Assembly (NCBI RefSeq): GCF_030445035.2
Contig: NC_080683.1
Location: 121,629,225 to 121,693,224 of the forward strand
Reading direction: 5' to 3'
Source: Dasypus novemcinctus
Lineage: Eukaryota; Chordata; Mammalia; Cingulata; Dasypodidae
Length of the DNA stretch: 64,000 nt
In this document: positions 10,421 to 22,682 of the stretch, piece by piece
Layout: each line of letters opens with the position of its first letter
Position numbering within the stretch: the first letter of the stretch is position 1
Made by a program: the position numbers and the translations under genes
The notes under the pieces: model-generated
Databases searched by the model: none
What the model was told of the DNA's origin: nothing
Seen by the model: only the letters and a program-made list of their open reading frames with translations

Positions 10421-10860
10421 TGTATTCATTGAGCGGCTGCCACATGTGAAGCCTTTCTAGCTGCATTCAGGTCATCTGTACACTGTATGGGGCGAGGGAT
10501 TTTAAGATTAGTATGGTGCATAAAATCATAGAAGATAATGGCTTTGAAGGAAAATAGAGAAAGGAAATAGGGAATGCCAGGAGCAGTGGTGGTGGGGAGT
10601 ACTGAGCAGTTCAGGTTCAGGGTACTCGGGGAAAGCTTCACCACGGACTCTGAGCAAGGCTTGAAAGGAGTGAACCATGGGCCTGGCAGCCATCTGGAGC
10701 AGAGTATTCTAGCTAGAGGGGATAGCCAGCACTAAAATCCTGAGGCAGGCGCCACTTAAAATGCTCAGGAGGCCGTTGTGACTGGAGTGGGTAGAGCAAG
10801 GGATAAAGTGACTTGAAAAGGAAAAAGAGATCATCTCATAACAGTGAAGGAGTATCCCCT
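10421..10860 (-). mobile_element. L2-like LINE fragment, antisense
   Basis: Starts ATTCATTGAGCGGCTGCCAC (antisense of the L2 'gtgcctggcacatagtaggc...caataaat' end), with downstream CCTGAGGCAGGCGCC and GGAGGCCGTTGTGACTGGAG, antisense L2 landmarks. Diverged. Confidence 0.6.
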
Positions 10861-11229
10861 GCTCCTATCCTTTGTGACCTGTGCCAGCTCTTCCTTTTTG
10901 CTATTCTGTCTTCACCTTCCCCGTCTCAAGTCCTCACCATGGCAGTCCCTGAAAGTTGCATTCTTGAATGCCCCGTGTTATAGGTGAGTAGAATCTGTCC
11001 TTGTCCTTGCTTCCTCATCCCCAGAGCCTGCTCAGCCCACTGCCATCTGGTTTTCACGCCAATTATTTCACTGAAAACTGCTCCACCGGGTCATTAAGCA
11101 ACATTTCCATTGTGAAACCCAGGTGGCACTTAATGAAACATGTATAATATACTCGCAGAGTTAAAGGACAGTAAAGGCCATATTGAACAACATTTCATGG
11201 TATTAGAATTTTTAATTTTTGCTTATATT

Positions 11230-11960
11230 GTGGGTTTGAAGTGGTGCCCCATTGGAGCAAAATTTGCAATTCTCTGAGTCTTAATGAGGTTGAGCATCTT
11301 TTCATATGTTAATTAAGGACTTGTGATTCTTTTCTGAAATGTCTGCTTATTCTTTTTGCCCATTTTTTTTTGTATTGTCTTTTCTTAACCTAGATACGAA
11401 TCCTATGTTATGTGTTGCAAATGTCTTCTCACAGATCATAGTTTTATTTTCACTCTATTTATGAAGTCCTTTGATATTGAAATTTCTTAATTTTAAAATA
11501 CAGCCAATTTATCCATCTCTCCCTTTAGGACTTATATTCTGACTGCTATAGACCTTGACTTTGTTTTTTGTACTTTACCTAGGGATTGGGCTTCCTGAGT
11601 CTATAGATTAGTGTCTTTCATCAGTTCTGGAAGATTCTCGCTGTTCAAGTTCAAATGTTGCTTCTCTTCTTATCTCTGTTGTCTCCTAAAATTTTGATTA
11701 GACTTAGTTATGCCTTTTTCCTCTAACTTCCTTGTCTCTTAATTCTTTCATATTTTTCACCTTTGTCTCTCTTTGCTCTTTGTATATTTTGTGCAATTTT
11801 TCTGGTCTTTCACCTCCGTATATCCATTTATTGAGCTTCTACCTCCACTTTTTATATCTGAATCTTCTGTTTATCTCTTTGTTTTCAAATCAGCCTAGCC
11901 ATTTCTAAGTTTCTTGTTTCTAGTGATATTTTTTAAACACTTACTTATTTAAGCATTTTA
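11230..11960 (-). mobile_element. L1 fragment, antisense (3' region)
   Basis: Antisense L1 3'-UTR motifs: AGGTTGAGCATCTTTTCATA, then TTTTTGCCCATTTTTTTTTG and TTGCAAATGTCTTCTCACAG. The remainder to about 11960, possibly to 12240, is T-rich and also L1-like but less certain. Confidence 0.65.
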
Positions 11961-13569
11961 AGTACTTTTATGTTTGTATTCTCTGATAATTCCTGTACCT
12001 GTTTTTGTTGGTCTGATTCTGCAGTTTTACAGAAAGCTGCTCAGGTCCAGTGCGCTTCCGTAGTGCCCAGGCGGGCATACTATCCCACATTCTTTATAGT
12101 GGCCTGGGCAGGTGGTTCTAAGGGAATCAGTTTTTCCATTCTCAGATTCTACGTGTTATCTTTCCCACCGTTGATCTTTCTGACAGAGCTCCTGTGGTCA
12201 GGAAGCAAAGTGGTAGCTGCTTCTCTTTTCCCGCCATCATGATAAATTTTAAGGTATATTGCTCTGAGGGAGAAGGTGATTTCCTACAATTCAAATTACT
12301 AGTACTAGTGAAACCTCCTGTAAGTAAGGTATTAGGTAGAGTTTCCTGTCTTCCCCTGTCTTATGCGGAAGGAAATCAAGAGGAAGCCTTCTTTCAAAGA
12401 TGCTGGGCACAATTTGAAATTTCCCAGGCAAAGGGAAGGAGGGAGGAATTTTTCATAAGCTGGTGGGGGTGAGCTGGAGTCTGTCTTTTAGGTATAGGTG
12501 GTCAAGGACAGATCTAAGAGGAGGCAGCAGTATCCTTGGAGATCAGCAGCCCTTGTTGGGGTCATTTTGGATATTACCAAGAGGGATGCAGAGGAGCAGT
12601 TTAGGGACGGGCTCATGTGCAAGAGAAGGTGGGGAGGGTGCTGAGGGACAGGGAACAGCCACAGTGGAAAATTCTCAGACCTGCAGCGTCTCTGACACTC
12701 CTACAAATAGGCTCAGGGCAGTCCTGGTGGTAAAAACTGGGCAGTGTTGTGGTGCTGTGAATTCCCCAGATGGCAAGAGTTTTCACTGGGAGGCTTCCCT
12801 CTTCCCTCTAGGATCATTATGAAGGATATCATTTTTGAGTTGAGAGCAAACCCAGAAGAGCAAGAGAGAAATACTGAAGGCAACATGACTTATTTCATCC
12901 ATGCAGCAAGCTCATGTACGGCTCTGTGGCTTCTCTCTGTTTTAGAATTCAGAAATGAAATTGGTTGAATGTGATTTAACTCATTGTACAGATGCATTTC
13001 CACTAAAATTTCATTTTTATACTTAATGGCTATTAAAATGTGTAGTATTTATGTTGTTCTGACAAATTGCATATTATCATAATTGCAGAACTCAGTTTTG
13101 GAGGAAAAATTTTGGCACCAGGAAGTTTTGTAAAAATTTAAATTCCAATTGTATGTCCTTTTGTTGCAGAAAAGTATGCTAGTATAGTCAACTTTTGAGC
13201 ATACAAATATATTCCTTTGTAATAAAATCCCATAGATTAAGTAAAGGGAAATCGGGGTTAAAAAAAGAATGCAAAATTTCTGACTTAAAGTTTTTTTATA
13301 TTTTAGATTATGACAGATACCAAAAAATTGCTGTGGTTTTTACATTTGAACAAGTGATAAGATAACTTTAAGATGTCAATATCTGCCATAGTGCAGAAAC
13401 CACAAGTTGAAACTTGGAATGAAAAGTTTTAACTGTCAACTTGAGGATGTATGAAGGGGGTACATTTCTATACCTTAGAGCAAACCATAATTTTCTAAAT
13501 TCTTAGAGCAAAGAATTCTTAATGAGGGGGAAAAAATGGAAATTATTTTACTAAGCTACCTGTGGTTCA

Positions 13570-14010
13570 AAGCACCATAATGCTCTCTTTCTGGGGCATT
13601 GTATGTGCCGCTCTCGGCCTGGAACTCCCCCTGCTCTCCAGTTTACTTGGCTGTCGCCCTCCACTTGATCCAGATAAATCTCACTTCTTGATAGTGGCCT
13701 TTTGTGACTTCTTAAGGATGGTCTAGAAATTCTTCCAGCATTTTCCTCATTTGACTACAATTGACTACAATGTATTATAAGCACCTACTTACCTTTCAGT
13801 CTTCTGAAGACAGGAATTGGCATCCGTTTCCCTTTATCATTTGGCACATAATTGACATTCCTAAATATTCTCCTCTCTCCGTCCTATTACTATTCCATTA
13901 GAATGAGAGCAAGGAGTACGTCTTAATTGATAATCCTTGAATCTCTAGCTCCTGCTACATGCCTGAAACATGATGGGGACTTGCAAATTTTATCTGTTGA
14001 TTAAAGAAAT
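13570..14010 (+). mobile_element. L2 LINE fragment
   Basis: Sense L2 3' region: GGCCTGGAACTCCCCCTGCT, the AGATAAATCTCACTTCTTGA block, and towards the end GAATGAGAGCAAGGAGTACG and CTACATGCCTGAAACATGAT, diverged forms of the conserved L2 tail. Confidence 0.65.
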
Positions 14011-14220
14011 TAGTTGTACAGTCTTCATAGCCCTATATCATGTTCTCCCTCATCAGTAAGGAAGTGTGATGGAGACACGCCCAACATTGCATTTATAATA
14101 TCCCGTGTCTGCTATAGGCTTAGACTAAGCCATAGGCATAGTGTCATATTATGTGCATATCATGCCTCCTCTTTTCCAATGTTTTTACCTTCCAGTGACG
14201 ATGTAGCTCTGGTTTTAATG

Positions 14221-14406
14221 CATGGGTTCTTAACAAGGTCCATGAGCTTGAACTGAAATTCAAAAAAATTCTTGTAGGGACGTGTTGGTGCATGTGTGGT
14301 ATATTTATTAAATAATACACAGTATAGTGTGGACATCGTAAGGGGTCTGTGGTTTTCACCTGACTGGCAAAGGGGTCCATGGAACAAAAAAGGTTAAGAA
14401 CCCCTG
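14221..14406. mobile_element. hAT-Charlie-type MITE with terminal inverted repeats
   Basis: Left end CATGGGTTCTTAAC and right end GGTTAAGAACCCCTG form a terminal inverted repeat. The right arm carries AAAGGGGTCCATGGAACA, typical of a hAT-Charlie non-autonomous family. Flanking 8-mers TTTTAATG and CTGTAATA agree at 5 of 8, consistent with a decayed 8-bp hAT duplication. At 186 bp it has no coding capacity. Confidence 0.7.
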
Positions 14407-14639
14407 CTGTAATAGAATTCCTCTAGTTTGATCATTTTTTAAATTGGTACTTAATGTTCGTGTATTTCTGAGTTTTTTGTTGTTTGGTCTTTTTTTAAAA
14501 TCAGGAATAAATGTTGAAGTATATCACATTACTTTTTGACTATCCAAGGAAGTGCAGATATTCTTTTGGATATAGTAAGTAACAACAAAATAAGTTTCCT
14601 CATATTTGAAACATCCCTGTATTCCTGTGAAGAATTCCA

Positions 14640-15960
14640 TTAGTTTTTTGTTTGTTGTTTTTAACTTGTTATTTTGAGATGTTTGTAGATCCACATGCAA
14701 TTATCAGAACTAATACAGAGAGACCCTGTGCGCTTTTTATGCCGTCCCCCCCCAACGGTAACAACTTGTAAAACTAGTGCAGTATCGTCATCCGAGTGGT
14801 GACGGTGACGCAGTCCACCAGGCTCAGCAGATTGCCCAGTCCTTTGTGCGCGCGTCTGTGCCTGGGTTCAGTTCTAGGTGATGCCATGCCACATGCAGGT
14901 TCCCGAGGCCATCACCATAGTCAGACTGAGTGCAGGCCCCCCGCACTGTACCTAGCGGGGTCCCTCCGTCACCTTCCTCACCTTAGCCCTGGGCACTCAC
15001 CTCCCCCACCCAGCTGGCAGCTACTCGTCTGTTCATTTTAAAGCTTTGTCTCTTGAAAATATTGTGTAAATGAAATCTTGTAATATGTAATCTCTGAGGA
15101 TTGGCCTTTTTGCTCGGCATATTTCTCTAGAGATTCATCTAAGTCGTCATTCCTATTGGTGTGCCACAGCTTGGCATGCTGCCTGGTGAAGGCCATTTGG
15201 GTTCTCCCATTGCGTGGCTTTACAAGCATAGATAACACTGCTTTGAACATCTGTGTTCACATGCTGATGTGAACACATGTTATCACCCCTCTGGGGTAAC
15301 CGTCCAGCATGCAGTAGCCGGGTCGCATGGTGATGGTGTGTTTGGTTTTTTAAAAATTTGACAGACTTTTCCAGGGCAGCTGTTGTACTTTCCATTTCTA
15401 CCAGCTCTGTAGGAGAGATCCAGTTTCTCTTTGTCCTTACCAGCATTTGAGGTTGTCAGTGTTCTTTATTTTAGCCATTCTGGTAAGGGTATACTGGTAT
15501 TTTACTTTGGTTTTAATTTGTTTTTGCCAGATGGCTAATGAAATTGAACCTTTTTTTATGAGCTTATAAGAAGATATCTGTGTTTCTTTAGTAAAGTGCC
15601 AGTTCATGTTTTTTGCCTTTTTAAAAAATGTTTGAGTTTTGAGAGTTCTTAATCTATTCTAGATACTTGTCCTTTGTCAGATGTGTGCTTTGCATATATT
15701 TTCTCCCAGTCTATAACTTATGTTTTCATCCTTGTAACAGGATCTTTCACAGAGAAAAACTTGATAATTTTGATGATGTGCAATTTAACAATTTTTCCTT
15801 TTTATGTCATGCTTTTGGGGTCAAGTTTCTATATTATATTGTATATTTTTTTTAATGTCTCTTCTCTTTTTTTTTTCCACCCCCCCTCCCTGCCCAAGAA
15901 TATTCCTGAGTGAAATTGGTTCAGCTTTTTCTTAAAGTGTTAAAATGTTATGATTTTTTA
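14640..15960 (-). mobile_element. L1 fragment, antisense (3' region)
   Basis: Antisense L1: the 15360-15470 block (CCATTTCTACCAGCTCTGTA, TTACCAGCATTTG), CAGATGGCTAATG near 15530, and ACTTGTCCTTTGTCAGATGT then TTTTCTCCCAGTCTATAAC. These are the standard landmarks of the L1 3' end read in reverse. Confidence 0.75.
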
Positions 15961-16224
15961 TTTTTTTGACACTGTTATGTGGCTTCCTAAAGATCATTGA
16001 GATTTCCTTCTTTTCTCTCACATCCAGAATTGTTTAAGAGTCAGCAAATTTTTCTGTTGGATTAGATTTTTTTAAAAAGTCATAATAAAGCAGAAAGTTT
16101 TGCTTTTATGGGAATTTATTTTATACATTTCTCAGTTTCTTTCCATTTAAAAAGAATTTGACTTCAGCCAATGTGGCTGTTTAAAATTTTCTAGAATATC
16201 TTCCAATTCTGCCATATTTTCAAA

Positions 16225-16473
16225 TTTATTAGCTAGGAATTAGAAACAATCAGAAGGGAGACTGTCCACCTCTGCTTTGGCCAGCCAGCTTTTTCACCTG
16301 GGGAACACATCGAAACCCTCACTGAAGGTCCCAGCTTGCGCCCGACCTGTGGAATCTGGGCTTGCCCATCCCCGTAGTCACATGAGACAATTTTTATGAA
16401 AATATTAATATTTACATTTATATATATGGATATTCTCTTACTTCTGTTTCCCTAGAGTATGCTGATTAATACA
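16225..16473 (+). mobile_element. 5' LTR (3' half) of the ERV-L provirus, MLT2-like
   Basis: The right end reads ACTTCTGTTTCCCTAGAGTA then CTGATTAATACA, the typical end of MLT2/ERVL LTRs and the same as the end of the solo LTR at 49959-50401. The upstream CATGAGACAATTTTTATGAA segment also fits that family. The left half of the LTR is missing or unrecognisable, so the start is approximate. Confidence 0.7.
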
Positions 16474-16477
16474 CTTT

Positions 16478-16492
16478 GGTTCTGGGAGTGGT
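16478..16492 (+). other. Putative tRNA-Leu primer binding site of the ERV-L
   Basis: TGGTTCTGGGAGTGG lies 4 bp inside the LTR end and matches the complement of a tRNA-Leu 3' end at about 11 of 15 positions. ERV-L elements use tRNA-Leu, so position and partial match agree. Inference only. Confidence 0.5.
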
Positions 16493-18899
16493 TCTTGAGA
16501 AAGAGAATTTTAAGGATGAGATCTCTGAATTTGTTCTGGGCTTTGTGGAATTGGTTTTCTAAACTGATTAGATTCAAAGACACTAATGGCTCTATTTCCA
16601 GCAATAAAGATGTCAGTGATAATCCGTGATGTGAGTTGGCAATAGGGATCTGCAAAACATCCCCAGGATACAGCTACTCAAATGTTTATGTAAGGCAAGG
16701 CTCTGGATGCTGGTTTTGACACCTTAACAGAATTTTGTGGGGTTAAAAGTTGTAACCATATTGGCTGGTTATTGGTAAGTACACTGGATACAGTTGTAAA
16801 AGAAAGGAATGAACCCAAGGCTTCAACTTATATGCAACATGAAGGACATGAAAATTTCTATATGTGCCCTGAAAGATAATCTTATTTTGTGTAGCTAAAG
16901 AGTTGAGGTTTTTGAAGACCAGTCCAAGAGTCTCGTGTGAGTGTCTGAATTACAACTTAAATTCCCAACCTGGTAGGGAGGGTATCTGCTCCTCCAGTGA
17001 GGACATTGATGGAATCTTGAAAATTGGAGTGGGGACATATGGGTTGATAAAGATGGCAGCGGGGATGTTGAAACCCTAGACTCTGCTGAGTCTTTGCCAG
17101 ACAAATCTATAATGTTCTGCCCTGAAGAATCAGCCACTCCGCTTCCATTCTGCCCTGAGGAATCTGCCATCCAGCCTCCACCTGAGGAGGTTCATCCTGC
17201 TGTGCCTGATAGACCAGTAACCACCTATACTGTTTAGCCCTCACTCCTCTAAAGAGATGAATCCTGTCTCACCAGGTGAAATTGCAGTGGAATTCACTGA
17301 GGTAGTTGACTTGCAAGACACTTGTCATTCTTCTTGTGAACCACCCCCACCATCCCTCTTTTCTTCCAGACTTATAACTTGCCTAAAGTCACAACAGGCT
17401 CCAAAAGGTGACGTACAAAACGTGACCCATGAAGAGGTACACTATAATCGAAAAGAACTACATGATTCTTCTAAGTTATAGAGACAGAATTGGGAATATG
17501 TGTGGCAACGAATATTTAAGGGTATGAGATTATGGTGGAAGGAGCATTCCACTGTGGTGGTAATTGGACTGCCTTTATTGATATGGGTGCACTAAGCAGA
17601 GATTCTGGATTCATTGTCATAGCTTGTGGGGTTAGAAAGGGCCCTAATAGTTTGGGTGCTTGACTGAAGTATCGACCAAATGGTGGCCCATGATGCCTGA
17701 AGTCAAAATGCCGGAACCGCTCTGGTATGATGTAGATGAGGTGATCCAAAGGCTTAGAGAGACTAATGTTAGAATGGATTCATCATTTAAGACCTGCTCA
17801 CCCTCCCTGGAAATACCTGGAGCACACACATTTCATCAAGACTGAGGAATAAATTCATGAGACTCATTCCTTCTTCCCTGAAGATCTCTGTGGTTGCTCT
17901 TCTTTGTAGGCCAGCTATTACCATGGGAACTGGCGTCACTGAAATTGGATCCTTAAACACAGTGGAGATGATTGGATTCTGGGTTGGCAAAACCAAGTGA
18001 CAGCACTTAACTTGCTGAAGACAGGGTGGGCGTGGCTACCACAATGAGCAGCAGGCTTAAAGTAGCAGTCGACTCGTACAGACCTGTGGGGTTGATGGTA
18101 GATCATGGGGTACGTAGAAGTAAGATTGATAGGCAGTCTACTAAATTTCTACTTGATCTGTATAAGCAGAAGAGTTCTAGGTGAAGTGAACAAAAATCTC
18201 ACTTGAATTACAAGAGAGTCGGGGCCCACTAATGAGTTCTCAGGCTTGAGGCAGTTTATAGACTCAGAGCGCTTTGAGTGAAGGGAAAGCTGGGTGTCCT
18301 TGGGAAGCACCATGCTACACTGCCAAACATTTATACTGTTAATTTATACATTTATACTGTTAATCTTCCTCTCAGCCTTCCCCAGAGAGTCCTATGGCCT
18401 TTTACCAGGGTGCATTGGGGAAAAGAAATGATCTGGCATTTTGGAGATTATTAGACACCAGCTTGAAAGTGACATTAATTCCAGGAGACCCAAAGCATTA
18501 CTGTGGTCTCCTAGTCAGAGTGATCAGTGGAGTTTTAGCTCAGGTCTGTCCAGTGGGCCACGAGACCTTTTTTGTGGTTTTTCCCCCCAGTTCCAAAATA
18601 CGTAATTGAACAACTGGAAGAATTCCCACATTGGTTCTCTGACTTGTGGAATGAGGACTATTATGATAGGGAAAGCCAAATGGAAGCCATTAGAACTGCC
18701 TCTGCTTAACAGAATAGTAAATCAAAAACAATAGTACATTTTCTCAAAAGATTGCAGAAATTAGTGCCACCATTAAGGACTTGAAGGATACAAGGATGGT
18801 GATTCCCACCATATCCGCACTTAGTTCTCCTGTTTAGCCTGTGCAGAAAACAGATGGATCTTGGAGGATGACAGTGGTTTATAAACTTAACTAGGTGGT

Positions 18900-19640
18900 G
18901 ACTCCAGTTCCAACTCCTGTCCCAGATGTGGTACTATTGCTTGAGCAAATCAGCACATCCCCTGGCACCTGGTATGGTTGATCTGGCAAGTGCCTTTTTC
19001 TCAGTTGCCATTAGTAAGGACCACGAGAAACAGTTTGCTTTCAGCTGTACAAGGCCAGCAGTATACCTTCACTGTCCTGCCTCAGAAGTATATCAACTCT
19101 CTAGCCCTATGTCATATTCTAGTCTGGGGGGATCTTGATTGCCATTCTTTCCCACAAGACATCTCATTGATGACATCATGTTGATTGGACCTAGTGAGCA
19201 AGATAACTCTAGCCTTATTGGGAAGGCATATGCATGTCAGAAGGTAGGAGAGAAATCCACAAAAATTCAGGGTCCTTCCACCTCAGTGAAATTTCTAGGT
19301 GTCTCCTGGTATGGGGCATGTCAAGGTATACCTTCTAACGTGAAAGATAAGCTTTTGCTGCTGACCCCTCCTGCAAAACCAAAAAAGAGGCACAGTGACT
19401 GTAGACCTCTTTGTATTTTGGAGACAACATATTCCTCATTTGGGTATGCTACTCTCATTTACCAAATGACCAGAAAAGCTGCTAGTTTTGAGTGGGGACT
19501 GGAACAAGAGGACGCTCTGCAATGGGTCCAGGCTGCTGTACAAGCTGCACTGACAATTGCATCATATAATCCAGCGGATCCAATGGTACTGGAAGTGCCA
19601 GTGACAAATAGAGATGCTCTCTGGAGCCTTTGTTAGGTCC
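18900..19640 (+). pseudogene. ERV-L pol: reverse transcriptase remnant
   Basis: Motif A is seen as [10 protein letters not shown] (near 18977-19006) in one frame. After a stop and frame change, the catalytic box appears as [10 protein letters not shown] near 19160-19190; the usual aromatic residue before the double Asp is Leu here, while both Asp are retained. Downstream, VKFLGVSWYG and a thumb/connection segment follow to 19636, where a stop ends the frame. It is a decayed copy with at least one frameshift and several stops between motifs. Confidence 0.85.
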
Positions 19641-20159
19641 CTGTAAGAGAATCAGGATGCAGATCCTTAGGGTTTTAGAGCAGAGCCTTTCAATCCTCTT
19701 CTAGTAACTACACTTCTTTTGAAAAACAGCTTTTCACCTGCTTCTGTGCCTTAGGAGAGACTGAACACTTAACCATGGGTCATCAAGTTACCATGAGACC
19801 TGAGTTGCCTATTATGAGCTGGTTGTTATCTGACCTGCCAAACCATAGTTAGGTGTGTACAGCAGCACTCCATCATAAAGTGGAGGAAGTATATACGAAA
19901 TAGGGCTCAAGAGCATCCCGAGGGCACAAATAAGTTGCGTGAGGAAGTGACCCAAATGCCCGTTGCCCCACTCCTGTTACATTATCTTCTCTTTCTCAGC
20001 CTACTGCCATGGCCTTTTAGGGAGTTCCTTAGGATCAGTTGACTAAGGATGAAAAGAAGTGTGCCTGTTTTACAGGCACAGGTTCTGCATGATATGCAGG
20101 TACCACCAGGACGTGGACAGCTGCAGCACTGCAACCTCTTTCTGTGATGTCCCTGAAGG

Positions 20160-20460
20160 ACAGTGGTGAGGGCAGATTTTCCCAGGGGCAGACTTCAAGC
20201 AGTGCACCTGGTTGTTCATTTTGCTTGGACGGAGAAATGCCTGGACGTTCATTTGTGTACTGATTTTTTGACTACTGCTAATGGTTTGACTGGATGGTCG
20301 GGATATTGGAAGGAATGTGATTGGAAATTGGTGACAAAGCGGTATGGGGAAGAAGTATGTGGAGAGACCTTTCTGAGTGGGCAGAAGACATGAAGATATT
20401 TTTGTCTTGTGTGGATGCTCACCACAGATTGACTTCAGCAGAGGAATATTTTAGTAATCA
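20160..20460 (+). pseudogene. ERV-L pol: RNase H remnant
   Basis: A 76-residue open stretch contains RLQAVHLVVHFAW and DVHLCTDF. The Asp of the last motif corresponds to a catalytic position of retroviral RNase H, and the following ANGLTGWSGYW is typical of ERV-L. The first catalytic motifs lie in the broken region between 19640 and 20160. The frame is interrupted near 20393. Confidence 0.75.
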
Positions 20461-20559
20461 TCTGGATAGATGACCCATTCTGTGGATACCCGTTGGCCTT
20501 TTTCACCAGCCACTCCTGTCATTGTCCAGTCGGCTCGTGAACAAAGTGGCCATGGTGGT

Positions 20560-21660
20560 AGGAATGAATAGAAGTTATGCATTGGCTCAGCAACATGGAC
20601 TTTGAGTCACCAAGGGCAACCTGGCAGCCACCACTGCTGAATGCTCAACCTGCCAGCAGCAGAGACCAACACTTAGTCCCCAGTATGGCACCATTCCCCA
20701 AGGTAATCAGCCTGCTACTGGAGATATGTTGTCTCCGAAACACAGAGAGGCCAATAGGCATTATGCCTCTTTTTTGCAGGTTGACTACGTTGGACCACTT
20801 CCATTGTAGAAGGGGCAGTGTTTTGTTCAAACTGGCTGTTTTAGTTTGCTAATGGCTGCGAATACAAAAAACCAGAAATTGGTTGGCTTTTATAATGGGA
20901 ATTTATTAGGGTACAGTTCCAAGGCTGTAAAAATGTCCAAATCAGGGCAGCAGGGAAGTTCTTTCCCTGAATGTCAACTGCTAGCAATTCTAGACTCCTG
21001 CTACATGGCAAGGCACAGTGGCAGCTCTGCCAGTGTCGGCTCTCTCCTACCTCACTTTCTCTCCAAGCTCAGCTGTGAACAATCAAACACATGCTTCATC
21101 ATCTAAAGGTGCTTTCTCTTGGAGCTCAGCTGTAGATGATCCTGGAGTTCTCTCTCACATGGCAGGGTAAAGTGGCAGCTCTCCTCTGTGTCTCTGCATG
21201 TTTCAACCATTTATAAGGGCTCCAACTAGAGGGCCAAAACCCCACCCTGGGTCATGCCTCACTGAAGTACTCCAGTCAAAGACCCCCAGGTGAATTCATT
21301 CCAGTCAAAGCGTCCAACATCTGCAAGAATGGATTAGCTCCAGGACCATGATCTTCTCTCTTCACAAAAGCCTCACACTGTCACACTGGAATAGGTACAT
21401 TCTCTAGATATGGGTTTGCCTTCCGAACACAGTGCTTCTGCAAAACTACCATTTGTGGACTTACAGAATACCATATCCACTGTCATGTTATTCCACACAG
21501 CATTGCTGCTTATCAGGGAGCCCACTTCACAGCAAATGAATTGTGGGAATGGGGGCTTGCTTATGGAATTCACTGGTCTTACCATGTTCATCCTGAAGCA
21601 GCTGGATTGATAGAATGGTGGAATCATCTTTTGAAGCCTCAGTTACAATGATATCCTTGC
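20560..21660 (+). pseudogene. ERV-L pol: integrase remnant, split by an LTR insertion
   Basis: Left of the insertion, the second half of the HHCC zinc site is visible (AECSTCQQQRP) and then the first catalytic Asp in QVDYVGPLP (about 20780). Right of it, the core continues with QGAHFTANELW (about 21515) and HPEAAGLIEWWN (about 21595). The residue where the second catalytic Asp is expected, just before QG, appears as Tyr, so the active site is lost even without the insertion. The 549-bp LTR separates the first catalytic Asp from the rest. Confidence 0.8.
20837..21385 (-). mobile_element. Solo LTR, xenarthran family (copy 3), nested in the ERV-L integrase
   Basis: Same family as 1449-1901: starts TGTTTTAGTTTGCTAATGGC, then a GGAATTTATTAGG block (complement of an AATAAATTCC signal), and ends CACTGTCACA. 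At 549 bp it is longer than copies 1 and 2 because of an internal duplicated-looking CTCAGCTGT segment (21069-21131). The flanks CTGGC (20832-20836) and CTGGA (21386-21390) match at 4 of 5, a decayed 5-bp duplication. It is antisense to the host ERV-L and VTA1, and must be younger than the ERV-L insertion. Confidence 0.85.
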
Positions 21661-21783
21661 AGGGCTGAGGCAGTGTTCTCCAGGAGGCTGTGTATGCGCC
21701 AAATCAGCATCCATTCTATGGTCCTCTTTCTCCCATAGCCAGATTGACATGTCCAGGAATCGGGGGTGGGGTAGGGTGGGGGG

Positions 21784-22065
21784 GTGGAAATGGGAGTGGC
21801 ACCACTAACCATTGCCCCTAATGACCCACTGGAAAAATGTTTGCTTCCTGTCCCTGCAGTCTTAAGCTGTGCGGGTCTGCAGGTCTCATTTACAAAAGGA
21901 GGAGTGCTGCCACCAGGAAACAGAACAATTCATTTGAATTGGAGGTTAGAATTGTCACCTGATCACCATGGCCTCCTCATGCTTCGGAACCGAGAGGCAA
22001 GGAAGGGAGTTAATGTACTGGCTAGGGTGGTTGACCCTGATTATCAAGGGGAATTAAGACTGTAA
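21784..22065 (+). pseudogene. ERV-L dUTPase domain remnant
   Basis: A 94-codon open stretch downstream of integrase. The segment VNVLARVVDPDYQGELRL matches dUTPase motif 2, the Asp-containing element around the uracil pocket, and the upstream LPPGNRTIHLNWRL is compatible with the preceding strand. A dUTPase placed after integrase in pol is the hallmark of ERV-L, unlike lentiviral or betaretroviral placements. The frame closes directly after motif 2, so motifs 3-5 are not in the same frame; the domain is non-functional as it stands. Confidence 0.8.
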
Positions 22066-22682
22066 CTACACAGTGGATGTAAAGGAGTTGACTGCAATAC
22101 AGGATATCCCCTAGGGTGAATCCTAGTACTACCATGCCCTGTGATTAAAGTCAATGGAAAACTGCAACCACTAATCTAGGCAGGACTGCTATTGGCCCAG
22201 AAACGTCAGGGAAAGAACCAGGCAAAGAACCGTGGCTAGCTGGGGTGCTTGCTGAGAGTAAAGGGAACATGGAGTGGGTAGAGGTAGAATGCAGTGATAA
22301 ATACAAGTTACAACCATGTGACCGGTTAGGGAAATGAGGATTATAATAGTTATGAATATTTCTTCATTGTTTTGTTATGAGTACATTTTTATATATATAC
22401 ACAAAGCATATATCTTTGTTTTCTTCGCTATCTTATCCCCTAATCATATCACATCAGTTGCATTAGCTTTATGTCATAATATTTAAGCTGTAGGATATCA
22501 AGTTTAAGAATGAATATTACTCAAGAACTTACATCCTATTCTGGGGAAAGTTAATGTGTTTCTGGTTGTATGCAAGACAATTGAATATTGTTGGGTGAAA
22601 ATGCAGCAGGTAATGTTTTTATTTAGATATCAAGGATGGTTTTAGGAGTTACATATGACTGCCATGTTGACAAAGCACAGCC

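Larger units (their letters stand above)
16474..22682 (+). mobile_element. ERV-L proviral internal region (gag-pol-dUTPase, defective)
   Basis: About 6.2 kb between an LTR end and an LTR start, including a 549-bp secondary LTR insertion. Class is set by the domain order visible in short broken frames: RT, RNase H, integrase and a downstream dUTPase domain, with no envelope gene. That order, with MLT2-type LTRs and a Leu-type primer site, is diagnostic of ERV-L. Gag-equivalent sequence (about 16500-18300) is badly decayed and I cannot outline domains there. Many stops and frameshifts exist, and no full-length product is possible. It lies in sense orientation within VTA1 intron 1. Confidence 0.85.
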
